Positions 14,938-23,309 are shown, counted from the stretch's first letter. The stretch is DNA of 28,047 bases from Collinsella sp. (GCA_019414045.1 DXMW01000007.1:65643-93689), one strand, 5' to 3'. Numbers and translations are program-made. Notes: a model not told the origin generated them from the sequence alone.

Positions 14938-17703
14938 GTGAGTCTCGGCAGCAAACTATCCAATGCAAAGGTCTCCTTTGCGATATTTAAGCGCGACATT
15001 AAGCGACTGCTTGTGAACCCCGTCGCCTTGGTGGTTACCCTTGGCGTGTGCGTTATTCCCTCGCTGTATGCCTGGTACAACATCGTGGCCAACTGGGATC
15101 CGTACGGAAACACCCAGGGCATCAAGATTGCCATCGCCAACAACGATCGGGGCACCCAAAACGACCTGGTGGGCGAGCTCAACGCGGGCGATCAGGTCGT
15201 CGATCAGCTCAAGGAGAACGATCAGCTGGGCTGGACCTTCGTCGATTCTGCGGCCGATGCCAAAGAGGGCGTCGAGAGCGGTGAGTACTATGCGGCCATC
15301 GTAGTCCCCAAGAACTTCTCGGATAACCTGGTTTCGATGCTCGACGGCAACTACCATCAGCCCAAGCTTACGTACTACGTCAATGAGAAGAAGAGCGCTA
15401 TTGCGCCCAAGGTTACCGACACCGGTGCAAACACCATCGAGGAGCAGATCAACTCGGAATTTGTCTCCACGGTGGGCGAGACCGTTGCCAGTATTGCCAA
15501 GGATGCCGGAGTCGATTTAAAGGACAAGGCAACCCAGACTCAGGATTCGTTGGCCGGTTCGGTATCAGAGGCTTCCGATACGTTGGGCGAAGTGCGTGAT
15601 TCGATTGGCGACATGAATGCCGCCATCGATAAGACGAGTGGTTCCATTGCCTCGGCAGATGCGGCACTTGCCGGTCTGCAGGGTCAGGCGCCGTCGCTGA
15701 CGCAGGCGATCTCCCAGGGCAATGACCTGCTGGGCGAGGCTCGCGCCACGGCGGGCAACTCTGTCGCCTCGCTCTCCAAGGCGCTCTCGGAAGGCAGCCT
15801 TGCGCTCACCAAGACGTCAGCCTCTGCGAACGCTGCCATCGGCAAGCTGACGGGCACGGTCACATCTACGACCACCCGTATCGACAACTCGCTCGAGTCT
15901 CTCCAAGCGACGATCGACCACAATAAGGCCGTTATCGGGCACTTAGAGATTCTCGCCAATGACACGTCGACAGGTTCCGAGGAAATTGACGCGCGCATTG
16001 TATCGACCATCGATTTGCTTCGAGAGCAGAATGAAAAGCTTCAGAGCATCAAGGACGGTCTGTCCGCGCAGTCGAGCGCCATGGCGAATGACGCAGCGGC
16101 TGTTTCGGGTGCCAGTGACGCTATCAATAACGCAATTCATACCGGTGCGACCAACCTTGGCCAAGCCCAGACGGACTTGGGCCAAAACGCGCTGCCGAAG
16201 GCCTCGAGCGCGCTCGACTCTTTTGCTGCCGTTTCGGGCGACCTGACCGGTATCGTCTCGGGTATGACACCTACACTTGCAAATGCGCGCGGCACGTTGG
16301 CGCAGCTTAGCGCTACGCTCGGCCAGGCCAAGACCACGCTGTCCCAGACCGATTCCTCGCTTGCCAAGGTCCAGGACAAGCTTGCAACCGCCGCCAATGA
16401 CATCGCGGCGCTGCAGACCTCCGAGTCCATGGGCGAGCTGGCCGATCTGATGGGCGTCGATGTCAATGACGTGGCAGATTTCATGGCGTCTCCGGTTGAG
16501 TTGACGTCCAAGTCAATCTATCCGGTCAAGAGCTTTGGCTCGGGCATCGCTCCCTTCTACACCAATCTGGCGCTTTGGGTGGGCGGCTATGTGCTCATCG
16601 CCATTTACAAGCTCGAGGTCGACCGTGAAGGTGTTGGCAGCTTTACGGCGCGCCAAGGCTACTTTGGCCGCTGGTTGCTCATGGTGATCCTGGGCGCGTT
16701 GCAGGCCATCATCGTTACGGTAGGCGATCTGGTGATTGGCGTGCAGTGCGTCAGCCCGCTGCTGTTCGTGCTGGGCGGCATCGCCATTTCGTTCACCTAC
16801 GTCAATATCATCTATGCGCTGTCCACCACGTTTAAGCATATCGGCAAGGCTATCGGCGTCATTCTCGTCATCGTGCAGATCCCGGGTTCGTCGGGCATGT
16901 ACCCCATCGAGATGATGCCCGGCTTCTTCCAGTGGCTGCACCCGCTGCTGCCCTTTACCTACGGCATCAATCTGCTGCGCGAGACGGTCGGCGGCATGTA
17001 TTCGTTCAACTACCTGTTTAACCTGTGCATTCTGGGCGTGTTCTTGATCGTGGCGCTCTTTATCGGCCTGCAGCTGCGTCCGCTGCTGCTCAACCTTAAC
17101 CTGCTCTTTGATAAACAGCTCTCCACGACCGGTATGATGATTTGCGAGTCCAACGACCTGCCGCGCCAGCGCTACTCGCTGCGCACGGCCATGCGCGTCA
17201 TGCTCGATTCCGATTCGTACCGTCGCGAACTGCTCGATCATGCGGTCGCCTTTGAACATCGCTACCCGTACTACATCAAGGGCGGTTTTGCCGCCGTGGT
17301 GGGCGTTCAGGTCCTGCTCTTTGTCCTGTCGACGGTTCTCGATATCGACAATAACGGCAAGATCATCCTGCTTGTCATTTGGATCATCTCGGTTATTGCC
17401 ATCTGCGGCTGGCTTATCAATATCGAATATATCCGAGCGAGCCTCAATACCCAGATGCGCATCTCGGCGCTTTCGGATGAGGACCTGCGTCGCGAGATGC
17501 GCGAACACACGGCCGCCATTCCTGCCGCCCGCCACATGTTTGGCCTCAACGCCAGCGAGCGTGGTGCCAAGGGCGGCGATCAGTCCACGGGCCGCTTGCC
17601 GCATATCGGCTCGCACCATAAATCTCAGGGCAGCGACAGCACAGCCACAAATGATGGAGATACCACCGCGCTTGGCAAGCACTCCAAAGGAGGTGAGGCA
17701 TAA
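14938..17703 (+). CDS. YhgE/Pip domain membrane protein, long form
   Basis: This is a large envelope protein of the YhgE/Pip (phage infection protein) family, related to YueB and EsaA and to ABC-2-type membrane domains. One transmembrane helix near the N-terminus is followed by the family motif SLYAWYNI...WDPYGNT. A long external region (about 110-530) is rich in Ala, Ser, Thr, Asp and Gln and probably coiled-coil. A C-terminal membrane domain with about six helices starts near residue 535. Unlike its neighbour it carries an extra helix pair at about 785-830 and a Ser/His-rich cytoplasmic tail. I start it at GTG 14938 because the conserved part begins just after it and AGGATGG lies upstream. 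ATG 14887 overlaps a -10 element, and ATG 14923 lacks a spaced ribosome binding site. The exact cell role is unknown. Confidence 0.88.
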   Translation: MSLGSKLSNAKVSFAIFKRDIKRLLVNPVALVVTLGVCVIPSLYAWYNIVANWDPYGNTQGIKIAIANNDRGTQNDLVGELNAGDQVVDQLKENDQLGWTFVDSAADAKEGVESGEYYAAIVVPKNFSDNLVSMLDGNYHQPKLTYYVNEKKSAIAPKVTDTGANTIEEQINSEFVSTVGETVASIAKDAGVDLKDKATQTQDSLAGSVSEASDTLGEVRDSIGDMNAAIDKTSGSIASADAALAGLQGQAPSLTQAISQGNDLLGEARATAGNSVASLSKALSEGSLALTKTSASANAAIGKLTGTVTSTTTRIDNSLESLQATIDHNKAVIGHLEILANDTSTGSEEIDARIVSTIDLLREQNEKLQSIKDGLSAQSSAMANDAAAVSGASDAINNAIHTGATNLGQAQTDLGQNALPKASSALDSFAAVSGDLTGIVSGMTPTLANARGTLAQLSATLGQAKTTLSQTDSSLAKVQDKLATAANDIAALQTSESMGELADLMGVDVNDVADFMASPVELTSKSIYPVKSFGSGIAPFYTNLALWVGGYVLIAIYKLEVDREGVGSFTARQGYFGRWLLMVILGALQAIIVTVGDLVIGVQCVSPLLFVLGGIAISFTYVNIIYALSTTFKHIGKAIGVILVIVQIPGSSGMYPIEMMPGFFQWLHPLLPFTYGINLLRETVGGMYSFNYLFNLCILGVFLIVALFIGLQLRPLLLNLNLLFDKQLSTTGMMICESNDLPRQRYSLRTAMRVMLDSDSYRRELLDHAVAFEHRYPYYIKGGFAAVVGVQVLLFVLSTVLDIDNNGKIILLVIWIISVIAICGWLINIEYIRASLNTQMRISALSDEDLRREMREHTAAIPAARHMFGLNASERGAKGGDQSTGRLPHIGSHHKSQGSDSTATNDGDTTALGKHSKGGEA

Positions 17704-19893
17704 ATGAAGAACATCCTGCATCTGTTTAAGCGCGATGTCCAAAACGTGTCTCGCTCCGTGATCGGCTTGGTTGTCGTGATGGGCCTCATTATCGTACCGT
17801 GTCTGTACGCGTGGTTTAACATCGCCGGCAGCTGGGATCCGTACGGCAACACCGGCAATCTTAAGATCGCCGTGGTCAACACCGATGAGGGTTACGAGAG
17901 CGATTTGATCCCCGTCGAGGTTAACGTGGGCGAAAACGTGACCGCCACCCTACGCGGCAACGAGAGCTTCGATTGGGTTGTGCTCAACAATCGCGAAAAG
18001 GCTATCGAGGGCGTTAAGTCGGGCGCGTACTATGCTGCCGTCGTTATCCCCAAAACGTTTAGCGCTGACATGATGACGCTTTTCTCGACCGACGTGAAGC
18101 ATGCCGATATCGAGTTCTACGAGAATCAGAAGGCCAACGCCATTGCGCAGATCGTGACCGAGAAGGGTTCGAGCGCCGTCCAGAGCCAGGTTAACAAAAC
18201 TTTTACCGAGACCATTACGACGATCGGTCTTAAGACGGTGTCCAGCCTGCTCGATTACATGAGCACCGACCAGGTGGGTAACTTTATCGGCAACCTGTCC
18301 TCGACGCTCGGCGATTCGATTGAGGACCTGCGAGACGTTCGGGCAAATGCTTCGTCGCTGGCGGGCATTTTGAGCTCCACGTCCGATTCGCTGACGTCGG
18401 CGAGCGGCATGCTCAAGCAGACGGGCACGGTCGATGAGTCAACGAAGCAGCTGATGGAGCATGTCAAAAGCGGTATTAGCGATTCCAAGGAAGCGCTGAA
18501 GGACGCCAACGACGCCATCAATGCCGCGATTGACGGAAGCGCGGGCTCGTTTGACAACGTGTCCGCCGAGCTTGCGAAGGCATTTGATGCCGCGAATCAA
18601 CATGTCGACCTTACAGTGTCCCAGCTCAACGATGCCGCGGCGGCGCTCAACACGCGTGCCGACGATATCGACGCCACGGCCGACCAGCTCCGCGGCTTTG
18701 CCGATCAGGTGACTGACGAAAAACTCCAGGACAGCCTCAAGTCTGTGGCAACATCGCTGAGCAGGATTGCTGTGGAGTATCGCAACAACGCCAAGGACTT
18801 GACGGCCACCGCGAAGTCTCTCTCTGACAGCATGGCAGAGGTTAATAAGTCGCGTGCCGAGGTCGATCAGGCAATCGCGGATGCCAAGGCTGGTATCTCG
18901 GGCGCCAAGACTGACTACGACTCTACGTTTTCGGCCAAGGCAAAGGAGCTCAAGAAGACCATCTCGGGCGTTTTGGATTCGCTGAACGGTATTTCGAACG
19001 ATCTGGATAGTGCTGTTGCTGGCCTGACCGACGCATCCGGTTCGCTGGCAAAGGGCCTCTCCAAAGCTGCAAAGCTGGTCAACAAGGCTTCTGATCAGCT
19101 GGGCGAGGCGTCGGACAAGATCAGTGCGTTTAAGGACGAGCTCGACGGCGCCTTGATGTCGGATGACCTCGCTACGATCAAGACGATGATCGGCAATGAT
19201 CCCGAGGGTCTGGCCGTGTCGCTTTCCGGCCCCGTCGCGCTCGATCGCAAGCCGGTCTATCCGATCCGCAACTACGGTTCGGCCATGGCGCCGTTCTACA
19301 CGATTCTGTCGCTCTGGGTCGGCTCGATCGTGCTGGCGGCCATGATGAAGGTGTCGGTTGACGATGAGCTTATCAACGAGCTCATCCCCGTACGCCTACA
19401 CGAGATCTACCTGGGTCGTTACTTGTTCTTTGGCGGTTTGGCTCTGCTGCAGGCAACGCTCGTGTGCGCGGGCGACATCCTGTTCTTTGGCATCCAGTGC
19501 GACAACCCGCTGCAGTTTGTGCTGGCGGGCTGGGTCGCGAGTCTCGTGTTCTCCAATATCGTCTACACGCTTACGGTTTCGTTTGGCGATATCGGCAAGG
19601 CTTTGGCCGTTGTGCTGCTGGTCATGCAGGTCGGCGGTTCGGGCGGCACGTTCCCCATCGAGATGACCGGTCCTGTGTTCCAGGCGATCTATCCGTTCCT
19701 GCCGTTCACTCACGGCATCAACGCCATGCATGCTGCCATGGCAGGCGCCTACCATATGGAGTACTGGGTTGAGCTGGGTATTCTGGCGAGCTATCTGATT
19801 CCGTCGCTGGCCCTGGGCGTCGTCTTCCGCCGTCCGGTCATCAAAGCCAACGACTGGATCATCGAAAAGCTGGAGTCGACAAAGCTAATTTAG
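17704..19893 (+). CDS. YhgE/Pip domain membrane protein, short form
   Basis: This is a paralogue of the preceding gene. Its ATG directly abuts the upstream TAA, with AAAGGAGGTGA just before it, so the two are translationally coupled. It is 729 residues long. The N-terminal helix and motif CLYAWFNI...WDPYGNT match the first copy. Residues of about 160-510 form an Ala/Ser/Asp-rich region with heptad-like spacing. The C-terminal domain starts near residue 520 (SAMAPFYTILSLWVGSIVL) and has about six helices, including a conserved MQVGGSGGTFPIEM segment that parallels VQIPGSSGMYPIEM in the first copy. It lacks the extra helix pair and tail. The pair may act as a heterodimer, as half-size ABC-2 permeases do; no ATPase gene is next to them. 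In other bacteria relatives serve as phage receptors or secretion accessories. Confidence 0.88.
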   Translation: MKNILHLFKRDVQNVSRSVIGLVVVMGLIIVPCLYAWFNIAGSWDPYGNTGNLKIAVVNTDEGYESDLIPVEVNVGENVTATLRGNESFDWVVLNNREKAIEGVKSGAYYAAVVIPKTFSADMMTLFSTDVKHADIEFYENQKANAIAQIVTEKGSSAVQSQVNKTFTETITTIGLKTVSSLLDYMSTDQVGNFIGNLSSTLGDSIEDLRDVRANASSLAGILSSTSDSLTSASGMLKQTGTVDESTKQLMEHVKSGISDSKEALKDANDAINAAIDGSAGSFDNVSAELAKAFDAANQHVDLTVSQLNDAAAALNTRADDIDATADQLRGFADQVTDEKLQDSLKSVATSLSRIAVEYRNNAKDLTATAKSLSDSMAEVNKSRAEVDQAIADAKAGISGAKTDYDSTFSAKAKELKKTISGVLDSLNGISNDLDSAVAGLTDASGSLAKGLSKAAKLVNKASDQLGEASDKISAFKDELDGALMSDDLATIKTMIGNDPEGLAVSLSGPVALDRKPVYPIRNYGSAMAPFYTILSLWVGSIVLAAMMKVSVDDELINELIPVRLHEIYLGRYLFFGGLALLQATLVCAGDILFFGIQCDNPLQFVLAGWVASLVFSNIVYTLTVSFGDIGKALAVVLLVMQVGGSGGTFPIEMTGPVFQAIYPFLPFTHGINAMHAAMAGAYHMEYWVELGILASYLIPSLALGVVFRRPVIKANDWIIEKLESTKLI

Positions 19894-19933
19894 TGCGGCA
19901 ACGTTAACGCTGATGTAGCACTAATGCCAGCGA

Positions 19934-20033
19934 GCGAGCCGCATTTGCGCCAAGGTGACGTGAAATGAAAGGGCGCTGACCTTCTGGTCGCGCCCTTGAA
20001 ATTGAACGTCAGATTGGCGTGAATGCGGCTCGC
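19934..20033 (+). ncRNA. 100-nt multi-part hairpin, possible structured RNA or palindromic element
   Basis: The outer arms 19934-19961 and 20006-20033 pair at 24 of 28 positions; the four mismatches form two symmetric 2-nt internal loops. An inner stem joins AAGGGCGC (19969-19976) to GCGCCCTT (19990-19997) and GACC to GGTC, with a bulged T and a TTCT loop. Between the outer and inner stems the two sides carry near-identical purine-rich strands, GAAATGA (19962-19968) and GAAATTGA (19998-20005). No T-run follows. The paired design suggests a conserved RNA fold or a mobile palindromic repeat; the strand and transcription are not established. Confidence 0.5.
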
Positions 20034-20047
20034 GCAGCGTCGGCCGG

Positions 20048-20071
20048 TCCGCCGTTCGGTAGAACGGCGGA
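20048..20071. repeat. Perfect 9-bp hairpin
   Basis: TCCGCCGTT (20048-20056) and AACGGCGGA (20063-20071) are perfect inverted copies around CGGTAG, followed by ACAAAACG rather than Ts. It is the second of three hairpins in this gap. Confidence 0.6.
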
Positions 20072-20126
20072 ACAAAACGCTTTAGTGGGCTGGATTGCGA
20101 TGCAACGCCGGTTGTTGCTACAGTAG

Positions 20127-20166
20127 CGGGGCGTGCCGGGGGTCCGGTGCGCCCCGTTTTTATTTG
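20127..20166 (+). terminator. Strong rho-independent terminator
   Basis: CGGGGCG-TG-CCGG (20127-20139) pairs with CCGG-TG-CGCCCCG (20144-20156). The loop is GGGT, a TG/TG internal mismatch interrupts the stem, and it is followed by TTTTTATTT. It ends the YhgE/Pip transcript and insulates the transporter gene downstream. Confidence 0.88.
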
Positions 20167-20232
20167 ACCATGAGGCGGCACGCAGCCATACGCGTGCGGA
20201 CACCACGCCCAGATTGAGTGTGAGGATGTTCC

Positions 20233-21216
20233 ATGGCCCAATACGCTGCCAACGAAATCGAAAACATGCCCGATAGCCCTGTCGCACGGGAGGACCTGGG
20301 CGCCGGCGGCACCTCCCGCGGCGCCGGCGCGCGTTCCCCGTTCTTCTGGAAGGTCTTGCTGCTATCGGTGGCGGTCATCTGGGGCTATTCCTTTACCACC
20401 ATGAAAGATGCGCTCGACACCATTCCGGTGTTCGAACTGCTCTATATTCGTTTTCTTCCGGCTTCGCTGGTTATGTTCGCCATCTTCCACAAACGCATCA
20501 TCGCGCACTTTAATGCCCGCAACCTTATCGTCGGACTTGGTATGGGCGCACTTATGTGGGGCGCGTACGGTTTGCAGACGATTGGCCTGGCACAGACCAC
20601 GGCGGGCAAGAGTGCATTTTTGACGGGTACCTATTGCATCTTCGTGCCGTTTGCGAGCTACGTCCTAAGCGGCGAAAAGCTTACTCGTTACAACTTGGGC
20701 GCCGCGTTGCTGTGCCTGGCGGGCATTGGTCTGGTGGCGCTCGATAGCGTCGAGTTCAATGTCGGCGATGTCATCACACTGGGCGGTGCGGTCTTCTTTG
20801 CCATCCAGATGGCGGTGACCGCCAAGTATGGCCGCAAGATGGACATCAACGTCATCACGTTTTGGATGTTTGTGGGCAACGGCGTGCTGAGCCTGATCTC
20901 GTCGCTGTTATTCGAGACCCAAGCGCCGCTGTCCGTGTGGACGCCGAGCTTTATCGGTGTGATGGCGTTTCTATCGGTGGGCTGTACGTGTGTGGCTCTG
21001 CTCATCCAAAACGTCGGCCTGGCGCATGTCCCGGCCTCAACGGGCTCGCTGCTCCTTTCGATGGAGTCGCCTTCGGGTGTGCTGTTCTCGGTGCTGCTGA
21101 TGGGGGAGGCGCTCACCTCGCGCCTGCTCGCCGGCTTCGCGCTCATCTTTCTTTCGATTATCTTGAGCGAGACGCATTTCGATTTTTTGCGTCGAAAGCC
21201 GCGTCCGCAATTGTAA
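20233..21216 (+). CDS. EamA-type transporter of the drug/metabolite superfamily
   Basis: This is an integral membrane exporter-like protein of 327 residues with ten predicted helices in two repeated EamA halves (about residues 35-165 and 180-320). The first half has the typical IWGYSFTTMKDALD...IRFLPASLVM and the helix 3-4 segment GLQTIGLAQTTAGKSAFLTG. The second half ends with a GEALTSRLLAGFALIFLSIILSE-like block. The N-terminal 35 residues are hydrophilic and Gly/Arg-rich. The ATG at 20233 is preceded by GTGAGG at 7 bases. The substrate cannot be predicted. The gene stands alone, bounded by terminators on both sides. Confidence 0.9.
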   Translation: MAQYAANEIENMPDSPVAREDLGAGGTSRGAGARSPFFWKVLLLSVAVIWGYSFTTMKDALDTIPVFELLYIRFLPASLVMFAIFHKRIIAHFNARNLIVGLGMGALMWGAYGLQTIGLAQTTAGKSAFLTGTYCIFVPFASYVLSGEKLTRYNLGAALLCLAGIGLVALDSVEFNVGDVITLGGAVFFAIQMAVTAKYGRKMDINVITFWMFVGNGVLSLISSLLFETQAPLSVWTPSFIGVMAFLSVGCTCVALLIQNVGLAHVPASTGSLLLSMESPSGVLFSVLLMGEALTSRLLAGFALIFLSIILSETHFDFLRRKPRPQL

Positions 21217-21228
21217 ACAATTTGTTGC

Positions 21229-21253
21229 GCCGCCTCCCGGGGCGGCATTTTTT
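21229..21253 (+). terminator. Rho-independent terminator after the EamA transporter
   Basis: GCCGCC (21229-21234) and GGCGGC (21241-21246) pair over TCCCGG, followed by A and six Ts. It begins 12 bases after the stop codon. Confidence 0.9.
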
Positions 21254-21279
21254 ATGCGTCGCCCTTAAAGTAGTACCTT

Positions 21280-21301
21280 GCACTTTACGCTATCAAAGTG
21301 C
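21280..21301. promoter_or_regulatory. Inverted repeat upstream of the M20 amidohydrolase
   Basis: GCACTTT (21280-21286) and AAAGTGC (21295-21301) are perfect inverted copies with an 8-base AT-rich spacer, 30 bases before the start codon. The spacing fits a dimeric repressor operator or a leader hairpin. I see no clear -10 beside it. Confidence 0.4.
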
Positions 21302-21331
21302 TTGCTGCAAAAACGTTACTGGAGGGCATCT

Positions 21332-22627
21332 ATGGCACCAGCACTGTCCGATCTTCAACCGCAATCAGCGCCCAAGGCCACCGCGGCGGCGCAGACCGCT
21401 ATCGGTGACGGTCTTGTTGCAGAAGCTCAGGCTTTTGCAGACGAGCTCGCTGCGTGGCGACACGATTTACATCAGATGCCCGAGCTGGGTAATAGCCTCC
21501 CGCAGACCTCTACGTATATCCAAGCGCGCCTGACCGAGATGGACATCCCATTTGCTACGCTCGTCGATGGTTCCTGCGTTGTGGGCCTTGTCGGCGCCGG
21601 TGCCGCCGCGGCCCAAGGCAATGGCATCTGCACGAATGAGCAGGCCGGTACGGTCATCATGCTGCGTGGCGACATGGACGCCCTGCCCGTTGCCGAGGAA
21701 TCCGGCGAGCCCTTTGCATCCACCAACGGCTGCATGCACGCTTGCGGTCACGATATGCACGCGACGGCGCTGCTTGGTGCGGCTCGTATGCTCAAAGCGC
21801 GCGAGGCAGAGCTTGTTGATGCCAACGCTACGGTCAAGTTGCTGTTCCAGCCGGGCGAGGAAACCTTTGAGGGTGCCCGCGCCGCCATCGCCGACGGTCT
21901 GCTGCAGAACCCGCGTCCTCAGGTCGCCTTTGCCATGCATGTCAATAGCCAGTCGCCGCTCGGCCTGGTGCTCTACGGCAGCCCGGCGCTCTCGGGCGTG
22001 TACGGTTTTCGTATCACGCTTCAGGGCAAGGGCGGCCATGGCTCGAGCCCCGAGATTTGCATCGACCCCATCACGGCCGGCGTGCATGTGCATCTGGCGC
22101 TCCAGGAGCTTATCGCTCGCGAAGTGCCGGCGGCCAAGGAGGTCGCACTGACCGTGGGTAAGTTTGCCGGTGGCCAAGCGGCCAACGTCATCCCAGATAC
22201 CTGCGTGCTCGAAGGCACGCTGCGCGGCTTTGACGTCGAGCTCATGGAGCACCTCAAGACCCGCATCGCGGAGGTCGTAAACGGCGTTGCCACAACATAT
22301 CGTACGTCGGCGACCATCGAGACGCTTTCGGATGTTCCGCCGCTTGTACTCGACAGCGATATGACTCAGGTGTCGCTTGGCTACGTGGGCGCAGTGCTGC
22401 CCAAGGCGGCTTTCTTGCCGCTTTTCCATGCCATGGCGAGTGAGGACTTCGCGCTTATCTCGAGCGAGATTCCGAGTGCGTACTTTACCGTGGGCGCGGC
22501 CGTAACCGACACGGACGAACACTTTGCCCAGCACCATCCCAAGGCACGTTTTAACGATGCCGAGCTGCCGCTCGGTGCTGCGGCTTATACCGCCGTCGCT
22601 TTGGGCTATATCGCCGACCACCGGTAG
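21332..22627 (+). CDS. M20D-family amidohydrolase
   Basis: This metal-dependent amidase is of the group that includes hippurate, IAA-amino-acid and N-acetyl-diaminopimelate hydrolases. It has 431 residues from ATG 21332, which has GGAGGG 5 bases upstream; the frame is open back to a TTG at 21278 with no ribosome binding site. The metal-binding motifs are GDMDALPV (113-120), MHACGHDMH (135-143) and FQPGEE (172-177), followed by AMHVNSQSPLG and a C-terminal ASEDFALI with the metal-ligand region. The dimerisation domain inserted after the GKGGHGSSPE motif is typical. The substrate is likely an N-acyl amino acid or a small peptide-like amide, but sequence does not decide which. N-terminal residues 1-35 are Ala/Gln-rich and extra. 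Confidence 0.92.
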   Translation: MAPALSDLQPQSAPKATAAAQTAIGDGLVAEAQAFADELAAWRHDLHQMPELGNSLPQTSTYIQARLTEMDIPFATLVDGSCVVGLVGAGAAAAQGNGICTNEQAGTVIMLRGDMDALPVAEESGEPFASTNGCMHACGHDMHATALLGAARMLKAREAELVDANATVKLLFQPGEETFEGARAAIADGLLQNPRPQVAFAMHVNSQSPLGLVLYGSPALSGVYGFRITLQGKGGHGSSPEICIDPITAGVHVHLALQELIAREVPAAKEVALTVGKFAGGQAANVIPDTCVLEGTLRGFDVELMEHLKTRIAEVVNGVATTYRTSATIETLSDVPPLVLDSDMTQVSLGYVGAVLPKAAFLPLFHAMASEDFALISSEIPSAYFTVGAAVTDTDEHFAQHHPKARFNDAELPLGAAAYTAVALGYIADHR

Positions 22628-22636
22628 CACCCAACC

Positions 22637-22723
22637 TTGCCTTTCAAGCCTGCGGGCATGGCCGTAAGGCCTATGCCCTTGTCTTTCAAGGCAATCTTGG
22701 GCACTACCGGCGCCCGGCGCCGG
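22637..22723. repeat. Nested inverted repeats between the amidohydrolase and the MFS remnant
   Basis: TTGCCTT (22637-22643) is inverted at AAGGCAA (22688-22694) and encloses GGGCATGGCC-GTAA-GGCC-T-ATGCCC (22654-22678). CTTTCAAG occurs twice in this span. A perfect palindromic CCGGCGCCCGGCGCCGG follows (22707-22723). None has a T-run directly after it, though the first could terminate weakly. Confidence 0.55.
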
Positions 22724-22750
22724 CTATTCGTTTGTTAAATAAGGAGCAGT

Positions 22751-23200
22751 ATGCCCCAGCAGCGTAAGTTCTTCCCCGGCTGGCTCGTGGTGGCCTCCGG
22801 CTTCGTGATCATGGCCACGTGCTACACGATTTTCGTCAACTGCATGAGCCTGTTCCAGCCGCTCATCGTCAGCGACTTGGGAATATCTCTTGCGCAGTAC
22901 AACATCTCCAATGCGATCTCTACCGTGGTGAGCGTTATCGGATCGCTTGTCATTGGCCATGTTGCCGATAAGGTGAGTGGCCGCGTATTGGGCTCGCTCA
23001 CCGTTATCGCTACCTCTGCCGTTCTTGCCAGCATGAGCTTTGTCGGTGAGCTGTGGCAGGTCTACGTGCTCTTTGCCGTTTCGGGCTCCTTTGCGAGCAC
23101 CTGGATCGTGTGCTTGGCGTGCTCCGTGGTCATGCTCGTGTTCCTGCTGGTATCCGAGCCCATCGCCGCCAAGCTGCGCGCGAGCGTGGCGGGGGAGTAG
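22751..23200 (+). pseudogene. MFS transporter remnant with internal deletion
   Basis: The 149-residue frame starts well (AAGGAG before ATG) with a normal MFS beginning: FFPGWLVVASGFVIMATCYT, a second helix, then the helix 2-3 loop motif GHVADKVSGRVLG and helices 3 and 4 (to AVSGSFA at about 115). It then jumps directly into STWIVCLACSVVMLVFLLVSEP, which reads like the last transmembrane helix and hydrophilic tail of an MFS protein. Full-length members have about 400 residues and 12 helices, so roughly 7 helices are missing. The junction is near 23090-23105 and keeps the frame. This looks like an in-frame internal deletion leaving a non-functional gene; a small functional protein cannot be excluded. 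It is flanked on both sides by inverted repeats. Confidence 0.75.
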
Positions 23201-23235
23201 GCGTCCGTCGCTCTTTTCTGTTCGTCCCGTTCTGT

Positions 23236-23299
23236 CCGTGGCCGCCTTGGAAGCCGAATGGATGCTCGTACCATCATTCTGTTTCCAAGGCGGCCACGG
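23236..23299. repeat. Inverted repeat A, 17-bp perfect arms
   Basis: CCGTGGCCGCCTTGGAA (23236-23252) is perfectly inverted at 23283-23299. The 30-base interior pairs further through GAATGGATG and CATCATTC with one bulged G, so the whole unit folds as one 64-nt hairpin. No T-run follows. Confidence 0.8.
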
Positions 23300-23309
23300 G
23301 CCTACGAAA

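Larger units (their letters stand above)
19894..20232. other. Hairpin-dense intergenic region after the YhgE/Pip pair
   Basis: There is no gene in these 339 bases. They contain three successive inverted repeats (19934-20033, 20048-20071, 20127-20166). The last is a clear terminator; the first is far larger than a terminator. A weak TTGACC (20163-20168) could be the -35 of the next gene. Confidence 0.6.

Noticed and set aside
14938..19893. Type VII secretion locus suggested by EsaA/YueB similarity
   Set aside because: No WXG100 protein, EssC-type ATPase or other component is nearby, so only the YhgE/Pip family assignment is kept.
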